The notes under the pieces: generated by a model
The model's database searches: none
What the model was told of the DNA's origin: nothing
What the model saw: the letters and a program-made list of their open reading frames with translations, nothing else
NCBI RefSeq assembly: GCF_003071345.1
Contig: NZ_QCYK01000003.1
Location: 372,001-436,000 of the forward strand
Origin: Chitinophaga parva
GTDB taxonomy: Bacteria > Bacteroidota > Bacteroidia > Chitinophagales > Chitinophagaceae
Direction: 5' to 3'
Length of the DNA: 64,000 nt
Position numbers and translations under genes: made by a program
In this document: positions 48,385 to 57,455 of the stretch, in pieces
Layout of the letters: each line of letters starts with the position of its first letter
Numbering within the stretch: the first letter of the stretch is position 1

Positions 48385-48418
48385 AAGGGGCTGTCTCGAA
48401 GTTTTGAGACAGCCCCTT
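48385..48418. terminator. Hairpin terminator between convergent genes
   Basis: 13-bp stem AAGGGGCTGTCTC with its reverse complement and an 8-nt loop. It is placed between convergent genes ending at 48303 and 48493. The T-run is better on the minus strand (CCCCTTTTCATT). Confidence 0.65.
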
Positions 48419-48492
48419 CCTTCCATTGAATGATTTAGCAGGATCTTATCCCGTGGCAGTGTGCCGGCTTCCCAAACCGGGGGCCTGTATTT

Positions 48493-48999
48493 TTAAGATA
48501 CTTTTGCCAGCCGTGTCTTCAGCCAGCTTTCCCCCAAAGGCACCAGCCATCTGGTTTCCAGCTCTGCCTTGGTTTGCACCGTGTTGTTCAGGTAAAGGGT
48601 ATCCATCGTCACCTTTCCTTTTTCCAGTGCATATGGCAGCTGTACCATCGGCAGCAGTTGCACTTTCCCATCTACCAGGAAACCCAGCAGCAGGCGGTCA
48701 AAGAGGTTTACATCATATTGCTGTTCCAGGCTTTTGATAATGCGCACAGAACTATCCGTGCTGCAGCCACTCACGCCGGCCTGGCTTTCATCTGCCAGGA
48801 TCACGATCACCTGGTTGAAGAACAGGGCACCCCATCCTTTCACTTTATCCCCGTGCGATAGCCACTGGGCGGTAAACTGGTGCAGCTGTTCGTTGATCTC
48901 CTTTGTTTCCTGTTCGCCAAAAGGGCGGTTGCTCTGGTATATCCACACCCGGGACTGCGGATGGAAGTCCGCGGGCAGTTGTTGTTGAATTGTTGACAT
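48493..48999 (-). CDS. Conserved Bacteroidota protein, often mislabelled ABC transporter ATPase
   Basis: This is a 168-residue cytoplasmic protein with the family landmarks SRVWIYQSNRPFGEQET, FNQVIVILADESQAGVSGCS, TDSSVRIIKSLEQQYDVNLF and GESWLKTRL. Homologues in this phylum often carry the name ABC transporter ATPase, but no Walker A, Walker B or signature motif is present, so that name is unsupported. The true function is unknown. A TATCTTTG element ends 4 bp before the ATG, which suggests a leaderless or nearly leaderless mRNA. It runs parallel to the Fe-S gene pair upstream. Confidence 0.75.
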   Translation of the reverse strand: MSTIQQQLPADFHPQSRVWIYQSNRPFGEQETKEINEQLHQFTAQWLSHGDKVKGWGALFFNQVIVILADESQAGVSGCSTDSSVRIIKSLEQQYDVNLFDRLLLGFLVDGKVQLLPMVQLPYALEKGKVTMDTLYLNNTVQTKAELETRWLVPLGESWLKTRLAKVS

Positions 49000-49026
49000 G
49001 CGGCAAAGATACGAAGTTGTGGATAC

Positions 49027-49806
49027 TTACGCCATGTCCTGGGCTATCAGCTCGGCAATGTCCAGCACTTTTACGCTGTCTTCCTTGCCTTGTTCCTTTA
49101 CCCCGTCTGTGAGCATGGTCATGCAGAAAGGACAATTGGCTGCTATCACGCTGGCCCCGGTGCCTACTGCTGCTGCGCCCCGTTCAAAGTTGATGCGGGT
49201 GCTGCCTTTCTCTTCTTCCTTGAACATCTGCGCCCCGCCGGCCCCGCAGCAAAGGCCATTGCTCCGGCAGCGCTTCATTTCCACCAGTTCTGCATCCAGC
49301 AGTTGCAGTACCTGGCGGGGGGCTTCATAAATATCATTGGCCCTGCCCAGGTAGCAGGAATCGTGGTAAGTGATCTTTTTGCCTTTGAAGCTGCCGGCTT
49401 CCTTCATTTTTATGCGGCCTGCGTCCATAAGTTGTTGCAGGTAGGTGGCATGATGGACCACTTCATAATTACCACCCAGCTGGGGGTATTCATTTTTCAG
49501 GGTATTAAAGCAATGCGGACAGGCCGTCACGATCTTCTTTACCCCATACCCGTTCAGTACCTGGATATTGTTGTACGCCATCATCTGGAACAGGAATTCG
49601 TTCCCTGCACGCCGCGCCGGATCGCCGGTGCAGCTTTCCTCCTTGCCCAGGATGGCAAAGGGAATGCTGAGCCGGTCCAGTATGGAGGCAAAGGCCCGTG
49701 TGATCTTCTGCGCACGCTGGTCAAAGCTGCCCGCGCATCCCACCCAGAACAGTACTTCCGGGGTTTCCCCGCTGGCAGCGTATTCCGCCATTGTTTTTAT
49801 TTGCAT
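49027..49806 (-). CDS. Fe-S oxidoreductase subunit with CCG domains (HdrB-like)
   Basis: This is a 259-residue protein; ATG 49806 is chosen because MQIKTMAEYAASGETPEVLF matches the usual start, while an ATG 27 bp upstream would overlap the partner gene by 8 bp. Two Cys-rich CCG modules are visible: WVGCAGSFDQRAQK...ESCTGDPARRAG...ACPHCFNTLKNEYP, then YHDSCYLGRANDIYEAPR...GLCCGAGGAQMF...NCPFCMTML. These motifs resemble HdrB and GlpC and bind a noncubane or [4Fe-4S] cluster. It should act with the upstream membrane ferredoxin-type subunit as an electron-transfer complex; donor and acceptor are unknown. Confidence 0.9.
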   Translation of the reverse strand: MQIKTMAEYAASGETPEVLFWVGCAGSFDQRAQKITRAFASILDRLSIPFAILGKEESCTGDPARRAGNEFLFQMMAYNNIQVLNGYGVKKIVTACPHCFNTLKNEYPQLGGNYEVVHHATYLQQLMDAGRIKMKEAGSFKGKKITYHDSCYLGRANDIYEAPRQVLQLLDAELVEMKRCRSNGLCCGAGGAQMFKEEEKGSTRINFERGAAAVGTGASVIAANCPFCMTMLTDGVKEQGKEDSVKVLDIAELIAQDMA

Positions 49807-49825
49807 GTAATCAGATTTGTCAGAT

Positions 49826-51142
49826 TTAACCATTTACCCACGCATCCCGGTCGTCGGGACTGAATTTCCAGGGGGCCATATTGTTTTCTATGTTGCTGAA
49901 CATGGCATTCCATTCTGCAGGGGCACTGCTTTCTTCCATCACCAGGTGGCGGCGCAATTGCGTAATGATGTGCAGGGGATTGATGCTCACCGGGCATTCC
50001 TGTACACAGGCATTGCAGGTGGTGCAGGCCCTCAGCTCCTCCTCACTGATATAATCGCGCAGCAGGGACTTGCCATCGTCCTGGAAGCCGCCATGCTGGT
50101 CTATGATCTTGCCCACGGCCTCGGCACGGTCACGGGTGTCCATCATGATCTTGCGGGGCGACAGTTTTTTGCCCGTGATATTAGCCGGGCAGGCTGCCGT
50201 GCAGCGGCCGCATTCTGTGCAGCTGTAAGCATCCAGCAGGTTTTTCCAGGTGAGGTCAAAGATGTCCTTCGCGCCAAATTTGGGCGGGGGGCCATCGCCG
50301 GCAGGCGCATTGGCCGCCAGGCTGGGATCCATCATCAACTGTACTTCATGCTGTACTGCCGGCATGTTTTCCATCTTACCCTTTGGGTTCAGGTCTCCGT
50401 AGTAGGAGTTGGGGAAGGATAATAAGATATGCAGGTGCTTGGAGTAAGGCAGGTAGTTGAGGAAGGCCAGTACACCCAGGATATGCAGCCACCAGGCGCC
50501 CCGTTCTATGAGCACCAGCAACCAGCTGGAAAGCGGGTTGAAAATGGGCATGAGATGGCCGGATACCAGGAATGGACCGGTGGCCGCATAATGGCCATAA
50601 TGGCGGATCTGCAATACCTGGTCTGCCGTGTTCATGGTGAGGAAAAGGGTCATGAGCACGATCTCGGTGATCAGGATATAATTGGCATCGCTGCGCGGCC
50701 ACCCATCCAGGTCGTGCCCGCGGAAACGGCGGATGTGTAATACATTCCTGCGGATAAGGAATACCGCGCAGCCAATGATCACCAGCACGGCCAGCACCTC
50801 AAAAGCGCTGATCAGCCAGGGATACAGCCCGCCCAGGATGGGACTGAAAAGGCGGTGTTTGGCCAGCAGGCCATCCAGCACGATCTCCAGTATTTCCAGG
50901 TTAATGATGATAAAGCCGGCATATACAAAGAAGTGGAGTACAGCTACCAGGGGCTTGCGGAACATTTTCTTTTGTCCCAATGCCAGCAGCAACAGGTTGC
51001 GCCAGCGCTGGCCGGGGTGGTCGGTCAGGTCTACATCGCGGCCCAGGAGGATGTTACGCCGTATCTGGCGGGCCTTGCGGGCAAACAGGTAAACGGCTGC
51101 CACAAATACGACGAGGAAAACAATTGCCTGTACAATGTGCAT
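49826..51142 (-). CDS. Membrane Fe-S protein with dicluster ferredoxin domain (HdrC-like)
   Basis: This is a 438-residue protein. The N-terminal half has several membrane helices (VQAIVFLVVFVAAVYLFARK at the start, VYAGFIIINLEILEIVLDGL, ISAFEVLAVLVIIGCAVFLI, YILITEIVLMTLFLTMNTAD). The C-terminal part has two ferredoxin motifs, CTECGRCTAACP near residue 309 and CTTCNACVQECP near 379. This is the layout of fused NarI-like/HdrC-like membrane electron carriers. It is directly followed by its HdrB-like partner. The pair is widespread in Bacteroidota and probably moves electrons between the quinone pool and an unknown soluble partner. Confidence 0.9.
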   Translation of the reverse strand: MHIVQAIVFLVVFVAAVYLFARKARQIRRNILLGRDVDLTDHPGQRWRNLLLLALGQKKMFRKPLVAVLHFFVYAGFIIINLEILEIVLDGLLAKHRLFSPILGGLYPWLISAFEVLAVLVIIGCAVFLIRRNVLHIRRFRGHDLDGWPRSDANYILITEIVLMTLFLTMNTADQVLQIRHYGHYAATGPFLVSGHLMPIFNPLSSWLLVLIERGAWWLHILGVLAFLNYLPYSKHLHILLSFPNSYYGDLNPKGKMENMPAVQHEVQLMMDPSLAANAPAGDGPPPKFGAKDIFDLTWKNLLDAYSCTECGRCTAACPANITGKKLSPRKIMMDTRDRAEAVGKIIDQHGGFQDDGKSLLRDYISEEELRACTTCNACVQECPVSINPLHIITQLRRHLVMEESSAPAEWNAMFSNIENNMAPWKFSPDDRDAWVNG

Positions 51143-51278
51143 AGCTTAGATTTGACGAATCGAATATAATGTTTTTTATGTATGCAAGGCCTGCGCCGGT
51201 GTAAAGCGCGGTCTACGTGGAATGATGCGTGACAATGTGTGCAATTTATGTATTTTTACCCCTCGTAAAATCAAGGAT

Positions 51279-51776
51279 ATGAGTACCCGCAACATTATTT
51301 TGCAACAGGATAGCATCAACAAAAAACTGGAACGCATTGCGTACGAGATCTATGAGCAGAACAGTGAAGAGCAGGAGCTCATCCTGGTAGGCATCTGGGA
51401 CCGGGGCCTTATCATTGCCCACCGCATTGCCAGCATCCTGCGCCACATTGCGCCCTTTAAGATAGAAGTGATTGAATTACACATCGATAAACAAGATCCG
51501 GGTGCCGTGAAGCTCTCTGCCACACCGGACTTCAACGGGAAGATAATCGTGCTGATAGACGATGTGGCAAACTCTGGCCGCACCATGCTCTATGCCCTTA
51601 AGCCTTTCCTGGATTACCATCCCCGGAAGATCCAGACCGCCGTACTGGTAGACCGCCAGCACAAATCTTTCCCGCTGTCAGTAGACTTTGTAGGTTACTC
51701 CCTGGCCACCACCCTGCAGGATATGGTGATGGTGGACGTGGAGGGCGAGCAGATACTCAGTGCTTATTTGATCTAG
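51279..51776 (+). CDS. Phosphoribosyltransferase-family protein (PyrR-like)
   Basis: This is a 165-residue protein. ATG 51279 is preferred to an in-frame ATG at 51222, since STRNIILQQDSINKKLERIA is the conserved start. The PRPP-binding loop is VLIDDVANSGRT (residues 91-102), preceded by LVGIWDRGLIIAHRI and KIEVIELHIDKQDPGAVKL and followed by VLVDRQHKSFPLSVDFVGYS. Members are bifunctional PyrR regulators or uracil/hypoxanthine phosphoribosyltransferases; the substrate cannot be decided here. A clean terminator follows at 51803-51834. Confidence 0.88.
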   Translation: MSTRNIILQQDSINKKLERIAYEIYEQNSEEQELILVGIWDRGLIIAHRIASILRHIAPFKIEVIELHIDKQDPGAVKLSATPDFNGKIIVLIDDVANSGRTMLYALKPFLDYHPRKIQTAVLVDRQHKSFPLSVDFVGYSLATTLQDMVMVDVEGEQILSAYLI

Positions 51777-51802
51777 GCAGCTTGTAAAAATGGAATTGAA
51801 TG

Positions 51803-51834
51803 CGCCGCAACAGGAATGGTTGCGGCGTTTTTTT
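51803..51834 (+). terminator. Rho-independent terminator of the phosphoribosyltransferase gene
   Basis: Stem CGCCGCAAC / GTTGCGGCG, a 7-nt loop and seven T on the plus strand. Confidence 0.9.
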
Positions 51835-51845
51835 GCCCCCAAAAA

Positions 51846-51871
51846 AGGCGGCCTTTCTGAAAAGGCCGCCT
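51846..51871 (-). terminator. Rho-independent terminator of the phosphosugar mutase gene
   Basis: 11-bp stem AGGCGGCCTTT / AAAGGCCGCCT with a 4-nt loop; on the minus strand it continues into six T (from 51846 down to 51841). It lies 31 bp past the mutase stop. Confidence 0.88.
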
Positions 51872-51902
51872 GTGTTATGTTTGCAGTCAGGTGATCAGCA
51901 AT

Positions 51903-53630
51903 CTATTTCAGCTTCATGTCCTCAATAATACCCTTGATGCGTTTTTCGATCTGCGCATCCACGGCGTCAAACTGGTCTGCGGAGGGCAGGTGTTCATGCA
52001 CGCTGAAGTAGAATTTGATCTTGGGTTCCGTGCCGGAAGGGCGGGCGGAGATCTTGCTGCCGTCTTCCAGGAGGAATTGCAGTACATTGGACTTGGGCAG
52101 TACGATGGCTTCTGTGGCACCGGTTTTCAGGTCCTTGATCTGTTGCAGCTGGTAGTCATAGATCTTAGCCACGGACACCCCGTCAATGACTGTGGGCGGG
52201 TTTTCGCGGTAGCCGCGCATCATGGCGTCAATTTCTGCCACCCCGTTCATGCCTTTTTTGGTCAGGGAGATCAGGTGCTCTTTGTAGAAGCCGTATTTAA
52301 CATACAGGTCTATCAGTTGCTGGAACACGGTCTTGCCCTGTGACTTGGTGTAGGCGGCCATTTCGCAGATCATGGCTACGGAAGCCACGGCGTCCTTGTC
52401 GCGCACATTGTCACCGATCATGTAGCCATAAGACTCTTCCCCACCGCAGATGAATTTCTCCGCCGGTTCTTTCTTGCGGATCAGTTCTGCGATCCATTTG
52501 AAGCCGGTGAGCACATTGTAGCAGTTGATATTGTTCTTGGCGGCAAATACGTCGATCAGGTCAGAGGTTACCACGGTCTTGCACACGTAGTCCGTCTTTT
52601 TGGCCAGGCCTTTGGCTTTGCGGCCTTCAATGATATAGTTGAAGAGCAGTACGGCGGTCTGGTTGCCATTGAGCAGCACCCATTCTCCCTTGTGGTTCTT
52701 AACGGCAATGCCTACACGGTCTGCATCGGGGTCTGTACCCAGGAGGATGTCTGCGTCCAGTTCCCTGGCTTTTTTAAGGCCAATGCTCATGGCTTCCGAT
52801 TCCTCGGGATTGGGATATACCACGGTGGGGAAGTTGCCGTCCGGTTTGGACTGTTCTTCCACCACGTGCACGTTGGTAAAACCAAAGCGCTGCAGGGCGG
52901 GGGGAACCAGCATGATACCGGTGCCGTGGATGGGTGTATAAACGATCTTGAGGTCGTGCTGTTTTTCAATAACATCGGGGAAAATGCTCAGGCCTTTCAG
53001 CATGGTGAGGTAGGCGTCGTCAATTTCTTTGCCTATGAGAGTGATCTTGTCTTCGCCGCCGGTCCATTTCACTTCGTCAATGGAGGTGATCTTTTCCACT
53101 TCCTTGATCACGTTCTTGTCATGGGGCGGGATAAGCTGGGCGCCGTCGTCGAAGTAGGCCTTATAGCCGTTGTACTCCCGCGGGTTGTGAGACGCGGTGA
53201 GCACAATACCGCCCTGGCAACCCAGGTGGCGGATGGTGAAGCTGAGCTCCGGGGTGGGGCGCAGGCTTTCAAAGAGGTATACTTTAATACCGTTGGCCGC
53301 CATTACATTGGCCGCAGTTTCCGCAAAAAAGCGGCTGTTGTTGCGACTGTCGTGCGCAATCGCTATTTTCACTTCACCGCCGGTGAAGGTTTGGTTGAGA
53401 TAGTTGGCAAAGCCCTGGGTGGCCAGGCCTACCGTGTACTTGTTCATCCGGTTGGTACCCACGCCCATTACGCCGCGCAGGCCACCGGTGCCAAATTCCA
53501 GGTTACGGTAAAATGCGTCCGTCAGCTCTTCGGGGTGATGTTGCTGGAGGTCCTTAATGGCCGCAACGGTGTCGGCGTCATAGTTGCCATTTAACCATTG
53601 GTCAACTTTGCTTTGAATATTTACATCCAT
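51903..53630 (-). CDS. Phosphoglucomutase/phosphomannomutase-type phosphosugar mutase
   Basis: This is a 575-residue protein; ATG 53630 (MDVNIQSKVDQWL) is chosen over an ATG 39 bp upstream. It has all family landmarks: FGTGGLRG (46-53), the phosphoserine loop TASHNP with Ser147, the metal loop DPDADRVG, and the sugar-binding GGEESYG. RPSGTEPKIKFYF is the phosphate-binding motif of domain 4. It interconverts hexose 1- and 6-phosphates through a phosphoserine. The length and N-terminus fit the group near phosphopentomutase/PGM2-like enzymes, and the exact substrate cannot be told from sequence. It is monocistronic with its own terminator. Confidence 0.93.
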   Translation of the reverse strand: MDVNIQSKVDQWLNGNYDADTVAAIKDLQQHHPEELTDAFYRNLEFGTGGLRGVMGVGTNRMNKYTVGLATQGFANYLNQTFTGGEVKIAIAHDSRNNSRFFAETAANVMAANGIKVYLFESLRPTPELSFTIRHLGCQGGIVLTASHNPREYNGYKAYFDDGAQLIPPHDKNVIKEVEKITSIDEVKWTGGEDKITLIGKEIDDAYLTMLKGLSIFPDVIEKQHDLKIVYTPIHGTGIMLVPPALQRFGFTNVHVVEEQSKPDGNFPTVVYPNPEESEAMSIGLKKARELDADILLGTDPDADRVGIAVKNHKGEWVLLNGNQTAVLLFNYIIEGRKAKGLAKKTDYVCKTVVTSDLIDVFAAKNNINCYNVLTGFKWIAELIRKKEPAEKFICGGEESYGYMIGDNVRDKDAVASVAMICEMAAYTKSQGKTVFQQLIDLYVKYGFYKEHLISLTKKGMNGVAEIDAMMRGYRENPPTVIDGVSVAKIYDYQLQQIKDLKTGATEAIVLPKSNVLQFLLEDGSKISARPSGTEPKIKFYFSVHEHLPSADQFDAVDAQIEKRIKGIIEDMKLK

Positions 53631-53777
53631 AACACTTGAATTTATAAATCCTTGTAAAGTAAGTAACACCGGGGGTAAATTCCAAATTTCACCAGGGCTT
53701 TCCGGGATTTATGGGCTCAAAACCAGTGCCACGCCCTTGCAGGCGCCGGTGTGGAAATCTGTTGTGGAAATCGTTAG

Positions 53778-53809
53778 TTGGAACCAGACCACCTGAATCC
53801 GTAATTTTG
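53778..53809 (+). promoter_or_regulatory. Promoter of pcm, close to the start codon
   Basis: TTG (53778-53780), 21 bases, then TAATTTTG (53802-53809), a full match to the Bacteroidota consensus. The ATG at 53815 follows by 5 bp, so the mRNA would be leaderless or have only one or two 5' bases. Confidence 0.6.
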
Positions 53810-53814
53810 TAACT

Positions 53815-54486
53815 ATGAACAGGGGATACCAAAGGGACTTCACCGACAATTACAGACACAAAGGTTTACGCAAACAGCTGGTAGACACGATCCGGCAAAA
53901 AGGCATTACAGACGAAAACGTGCTGCAAGCGATCAACAACATTCCCCGGCACTTTTTCCTTGACACTGCTTTTGAAGGCATTGCCTACGAAGACCGGGCC
54001 TTTCCCATCGGGGAAGGACAAACCATCTCCCAGCCTTATACCGTGGCTTACCAGACCCAGTTGCTCGAAGTGAAACCCTTTGAGAAAGTGCTGGAAATAG
54101 GCACCGGCAGCGCTTACCAGACCTGCGTGCTGGGAGAGTTGAAGGCCCACGTGTACACCATTGAGCGCCAGAAAAAGCTGTTTGACCTGGTGAAGCAATT
54201 TAGCTTTAAATCAAAGTATCCAACGTTAAGATTTTTTTACGGTGATGGCTATGAAGGCCTGCCTACCTATGGTCCTTTCGATAAGATCCTCGTTACCGCC
54301 GCCGCCCCGGAGATCCCGGAAAAACTGCTGCAGCAACTGAAGCCCGGGGGCAGGATGGTGATACCAGTAGGAGAGAAGGACGTGCAGCGCATGATGCGTT
54401 TCACCAAGATCAGTGATGCGGAATTTGACCAGGAGATCTTTGCAGATTTCTCCTTTGTGCCCATGCTGGCAGGAAAGAATTTTTAG
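53815..54486 (+). CDS. pcm: Protein-L-isoaspartate O-methyltransferase
   Basis: This is a 223-residue protein. The SAM-binding motif I is VLEIGTGSAYQTCVL (92-106). The family landmarks AFPIGEGQTISQPYTVAYQT, VYTIERQKKLFDLVKQF, DGYEGLPTYGPFDKILVTAA and LKPGGRMVIPVGEKDVQ follow in order. It methylates L-isoaspartyl residues so that damaged proteins can be repaired. It is monocistronic with a promoter just before the ATG and a shared terminator at 54507-54542. Confidence 0.95.
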   Translation: MNRGYQRDFTDNYRHKGLRKQLVDTIRQKGITDENVLQAINNIPRHFFLDTAFEGIAYEDRAFPIGEGQTISQPYTVAYQTQLLEVKPFEKVLEIGTGSAYQTCVLGELKAHVYTIERQKKLFDLVKQFSFKSKYPTLRFFYGDGYEGLPTYGPFDKILVTAAAPEIPEKLLQQLKPGGRMVIPVGEKDVQRMMRFTKISDAEFDQEIFADFSFVPMLAGKNF

Positions 54487-54506
54487 GCGAAGCGTTTTAA
54501 ATACGG

Positions 54507-54542
54507 ATAAGGCCCATCGCATTTGATTGCGATGGGCCTTAT
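54507..54542. terminator. Bidirectional terminator between pcm and the TonB-receptor-like gene
   Basis: 15-bp stem (ATAAGGCCCATCGCA and its reverse complement) with a 6-nt loop, between two convergent genes. It has an AT-rich flank but no long T-run. Confidence 0.75.
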
Positions 54543-54561
54543 TATTTGAAAGAAAGTTTTA

Positions 54562-57150
54562 TTAAAAGGTCTGGAACTGGTCGTCTGACTGCTGGTTATT
54601 GCTCTTTTTGCGTTTGAACAGGTTGTTGTCAAACTTACCAAAGCGGTAGGCAAACGTGAGCTTCACAATGCGGGATTCACGCTTGCGCATGTAGTCCTGT
54701 TCAAATTGCGGCGTAACCTGGGTAAGTTGGTACTGGCGGGTGTTAAACACGTCAGACAGGGCCAGGGTAAGGGAAGCTGCCTTGTTCTTAAGGAAATCCT
54801 TTTTCACAGCCATATCCACACCGCTGAAACCTTTGATCTTGCCCTGCGCGGTAGATTGGGCCAGCTGCATGCCGCCGCCGCCGCCACCACCGCGGCCACC
54901 GCCACCACCGCCTGTACCGCCGCCACCATTGGGCAGTGCCACGGAAGGCGCCTGGTAGGTACCGTTCACCTGCAGGGTAAAGTTAGCCGGCAGCTTGGTC
55001 TCTGAATTGATCTTTGCCATCCAGCTAAAGCCATTGTTGGAGTAGCTTTGGTCACCGGATTTCACCGTCAGGTTGGTCTGGTAGAGATTTACGTTCGTAG
55101 TCACATCCCAGCCGCGGATGATGGTGTTCTTCATAGTCAGCTCCGCACCGTAAGAGTTGTCCTTGTCTGCATTCACATAATGGGTCAGCAGGGTGTCTTT
55201 GCCAATGGCATCGCTCACGGTGGTGATCAGGTCTGTGGTATTGCGGTAGTAAAGGGTAGCCAGGAAATTGCTGCTTTTCCAGTTTTTGGCGTAGGAAAAC
55301 TCGAAGCTGTTGGTGTATTCCGGTTTCAGGTTCGGGTTACCCTCGCGCTGGTTCTGCGGATCGCTGTAGTCGCGGTAAGGGATGAGCTGGAAAAAGTTGG
55401 GGCGCGTCACACGGCGGCTGTAGTTCAGCTGCAATTCCTGGTCATGGTTCAGTTTCTGGCTCAGGAACAGGCTGGGAAACAGGCCGGGACGGCTCTTCGT
55501 AGGTTTGAAGTGCTCATTGGCGCTGGGAATTTCGCCGGAGTATACATATTGTTCCCCGCGCAGGCCTACCTGGTAGCCAAACTTGCCAATGGTGTTGGCA
55601 TAGTTCAGGTAACCGGCATAGATCTGCTCACTGTATTTATAATCGTTAGACAGCAGCGGGTTGAATTTGCTTTCCTGGGTGGTGGTATCAATATCAAATA
55701 CGTCGTACGTGCTGGTAAAATTGCGGAGAGTGGTCTTCAGACCCGCTTCCAGCTTGCCGTTCTTGCCAATGGGATTGGTATAGTCGCTCTGGAGGGTGAT
55801 GAAGCTGGTTTTGCCGGCTGTGTTATTATCCTGGTACACGGGCTGGCCCAGGTTATTGCCCAGCGGGTCCTGCGCCTGGGTGATGAAGTCCCCACCGCGG
55901 TGCAGGCGGGAGAAGTTGGCATTCGCGTCCACCGTCAGTACCTGGCTGGGTTTTGCAAAGTTGTGCGTGTAGTTCAGTGCCGTGGTGTAGTTGCGGAAGC
56001 TCATGTCTGTGTTGGTCACACGGTCACTCAGGTTGGTGATGTCATGGCCTGCATCCTGGAAGGTGCTCAGCAGGTTGTCGTAGTTCTTGAAATCACCGGC
56101 CACAATGTTCTGCGACAGGGAGACCGTGTTCCGGTTGTCGATGGAATAGTCAGCCCCAAAGCGGCCAAACTGGAACAGCGGTTTGCTGTTATTGTGGTCA
56201 TCCTGGTTCAGGTAATTGAGCGCGGAACTGCTGTCGGCAAAGTTGGTCCGGTGCGTATAGCCGTAGCCGGTGGAGTGGTTAGCGTTGATCGTGTAGTTGG
56301 CAAACACGTTCCATTTGCCCTGGCGCACGGCGATGTTGCCGCCGGCATTGTACCGGTTGCCGTTAGCCACGCTGGCGTTCACAGAGCCGTTAATGCCCGC
56401 CTTCTTATTTTTCTTCAGCACAATGTTCAGGATGCCGGACATGCCCTCGGCGTCGTACTTGGCGCTGGGATTGGTCACCAGTTCCACGCTTTCAATGGCG
56501 TCTGCGGGAATCTGGTCCAGCGTGAGGGTGGAGGGCTTACCGTCCACGAAGATATTGGGCGATGCATTGCGCACGGTTACGTTGCCGTCAATGTCCACAT
56601 TCACTGCGGGCACGCTTTTCAGCACGTCTGTGGCGGTTCCGCCCACGCTCACGAGGTTGCGGTCCACGTTGAACACTTTTTTATCAATACCCATCTGGAA
56701 AGCACTTTTCTGGCCAGTCACTTCTACCTCGGCCAGGGCTTTCACGTTCGGGCTCATTTTGATATTGCCCAGGTCCTGTTCGGCAGTTTGCCCGGTGATC
56801 AGTATTTTTTTCTGCAGGCGGTTATAGCCCATAAAATCAATGCGCACCAGGTAGGCGCCCATGGGAAGGTTTTCGAGGCTGAAGTCGCCGTTGGGTTGCG
56901 ACAGCATGCCGGTCACCACGGAGCTGTCTTTGGCGCGGAGCAGGGCTACGGAGCTGTAAGGCACGGGTTTACCGGTAGTGGCATCCAGCAGTTTGCCGTA
57001 AATATGCCCGATGGCAGGGCCCTGCGGGCGCTGTGCGCCGCCACCCGGCCGCTGCGCCGCACCGGCCGGGCGGCCGCCCGGCGCCTGTGCATGAACGTTC
57101 ATCTGTGCGGTGGCGATCACGATCGCCGCCAGCGCTATCCATTTTTTCAT
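54562..57150 (-). CDS. TonB-receptor-like outer-membrane beta-barrel protein
   Basis: This is an 862-residue protein from ATG 57150, which opens the signal peptide (KKWIALAAIVIATAQMNVHA); ATGs at 57165 and 57201 are in frame upstream. A Pro/Gly/Gln-rich spacer follows (GGRPAGAAQRPGGGAQRP). Then comes a carboxypeptidase-regulatory-like domain (GHIYGKLLDATTGKPVPYSS), a plug-like region (VLKSVPAVNVDIDGNVTVRN, NIFVDGKPSTLTLDQIPADA, PSAKYDAEGMSGILNIVLKK) and a barrel of the OMP_b-brl_3 type. Near residue 770 lies a loop of almost pure Gly with one Arg. Such proteins take part in TonB-linked uptake or act as barrel-only relatives; the substrate is unknown. No SusD partner is next to it. Confidence 0.9.
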   Translation of the reverse strand: MKKWIALAAIVIATAQMNVHAQAPGGRPAGAAQRPGGGAQRPQGPAIGHIYGKLLDATTGKPVPYSSVALLRAKDSSVVTGMLSQPNGDFSLENLPMGAYLVRIDFMGYNRLQKKILITGQTAEQDLGNIKMSPNVKALAEVEVTGQKSAFQMGIDKKVFNVDRNLVSVGGTATDVLKSVPAVNVDIDGNVTVRNASPNIFVDGKPSTLTLDQIPADAIESVELVTNPSAKYDAEGMSGILNIVLKKNKKAGINGSVNASVANGNRYNAGGNIAVRQGKWNVFANYTINANHSTGYGYTHRTNFADSSSALNYLNQDDHNNSKPLFQFGRFGADYSIDNRNTVSLSQNIVAGDFKNYDNLLSTFQDAGHDITNLSDRVTNTDMSFRNYTTALNYTHNFAKPSQVLTVDANANFSRLHRGGDFITQAQDPLGNNLGQPVYQDNNTAGKTSFITLQSDYTNPIGKNGKLEAGLKTTLRNFTSTYDVFDIDTTTQESKFNPLLSNDYKYSEQIYAGYLNYANTIGKFGYQVGLRGEQYVYSGEIPSANEHFKPTKSRPGLFPSLFLSQKLNHDQELQLNYSRRVTRPNFFQLIPYRDYSDPQNQREGNPNLKPEYTNSFEFSYAKNWKSSNFLATLYYRNTTDLITTVSDAIGKDTLLTHYVNADKDNSYGAELTMKNTIIRGWDVTTNVNLYQTNLTVKSGDQSYSNNGFSWMAKINSETKLPANFTLQVNGTYQAPSVALPNGGGGTGGGGGGRGGGGGGGMQLAQSTAQGKIKGFSGVDMAVKKDFLKNKAASLTLALSDVFNTRQYQLTQVTPQFEQDYMRKRESRIVKLTFAYRFGKFDNNLFKRKKSNNQQSDDQFQTF

Positions 57151-57375
57151 CGTTGATAATTGCATTAAATCCTCACTCAAATTTTTTGGATCGTTGATCA
57201 AAACTACAGGTTGCGCAAAACGCGCTGCGGGTGATTGTGATAAATGGATGTTGAGGCACTCCCGGGTGTTGAAAATGGGATGGGAAGGTCTTAACAGTAT
57301 TTAACAAAAGCCGCGCCCCATAAGCGATTGCAAAGCTATGACGGCAGTTTTTACCGGTAATTAAAAGGGCATTAA

Positions 57376-57410
57376 AAAACGCCGGAACCTTATCAAAAGG
57401 GCGGCGTTTT
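57376..57410. terminator. Hairpin between DUF445 and TonB-receptor-like genes
   Basis: 9-bp stem AAAACGCCG / CGGCGTTTT with a 17-nt loop. It lies past the DUF445 stop at 57456 on the minus strand, with A/T tracts on both sides. Confidence 0.6.
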
Positions 57411-57455
57411 AACAGTAAATAACAGTCCTGATTTCAGGGATGAATGGCAAACGCT

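Noticed and set aside
48493..48999. ABC transporter ATPase
   Set aside because: The family carries that label in places, but no Walker A, Walker B or signature motif exists in the 168 residues.
55048..57156. 702-codon plus-strand frame across the TonB-receptor-like gene
   Set aside because: It is antisense to a clear outer-membrane barrel protein and is His/Val/Gly-rich with no motif; it is a composition effect.
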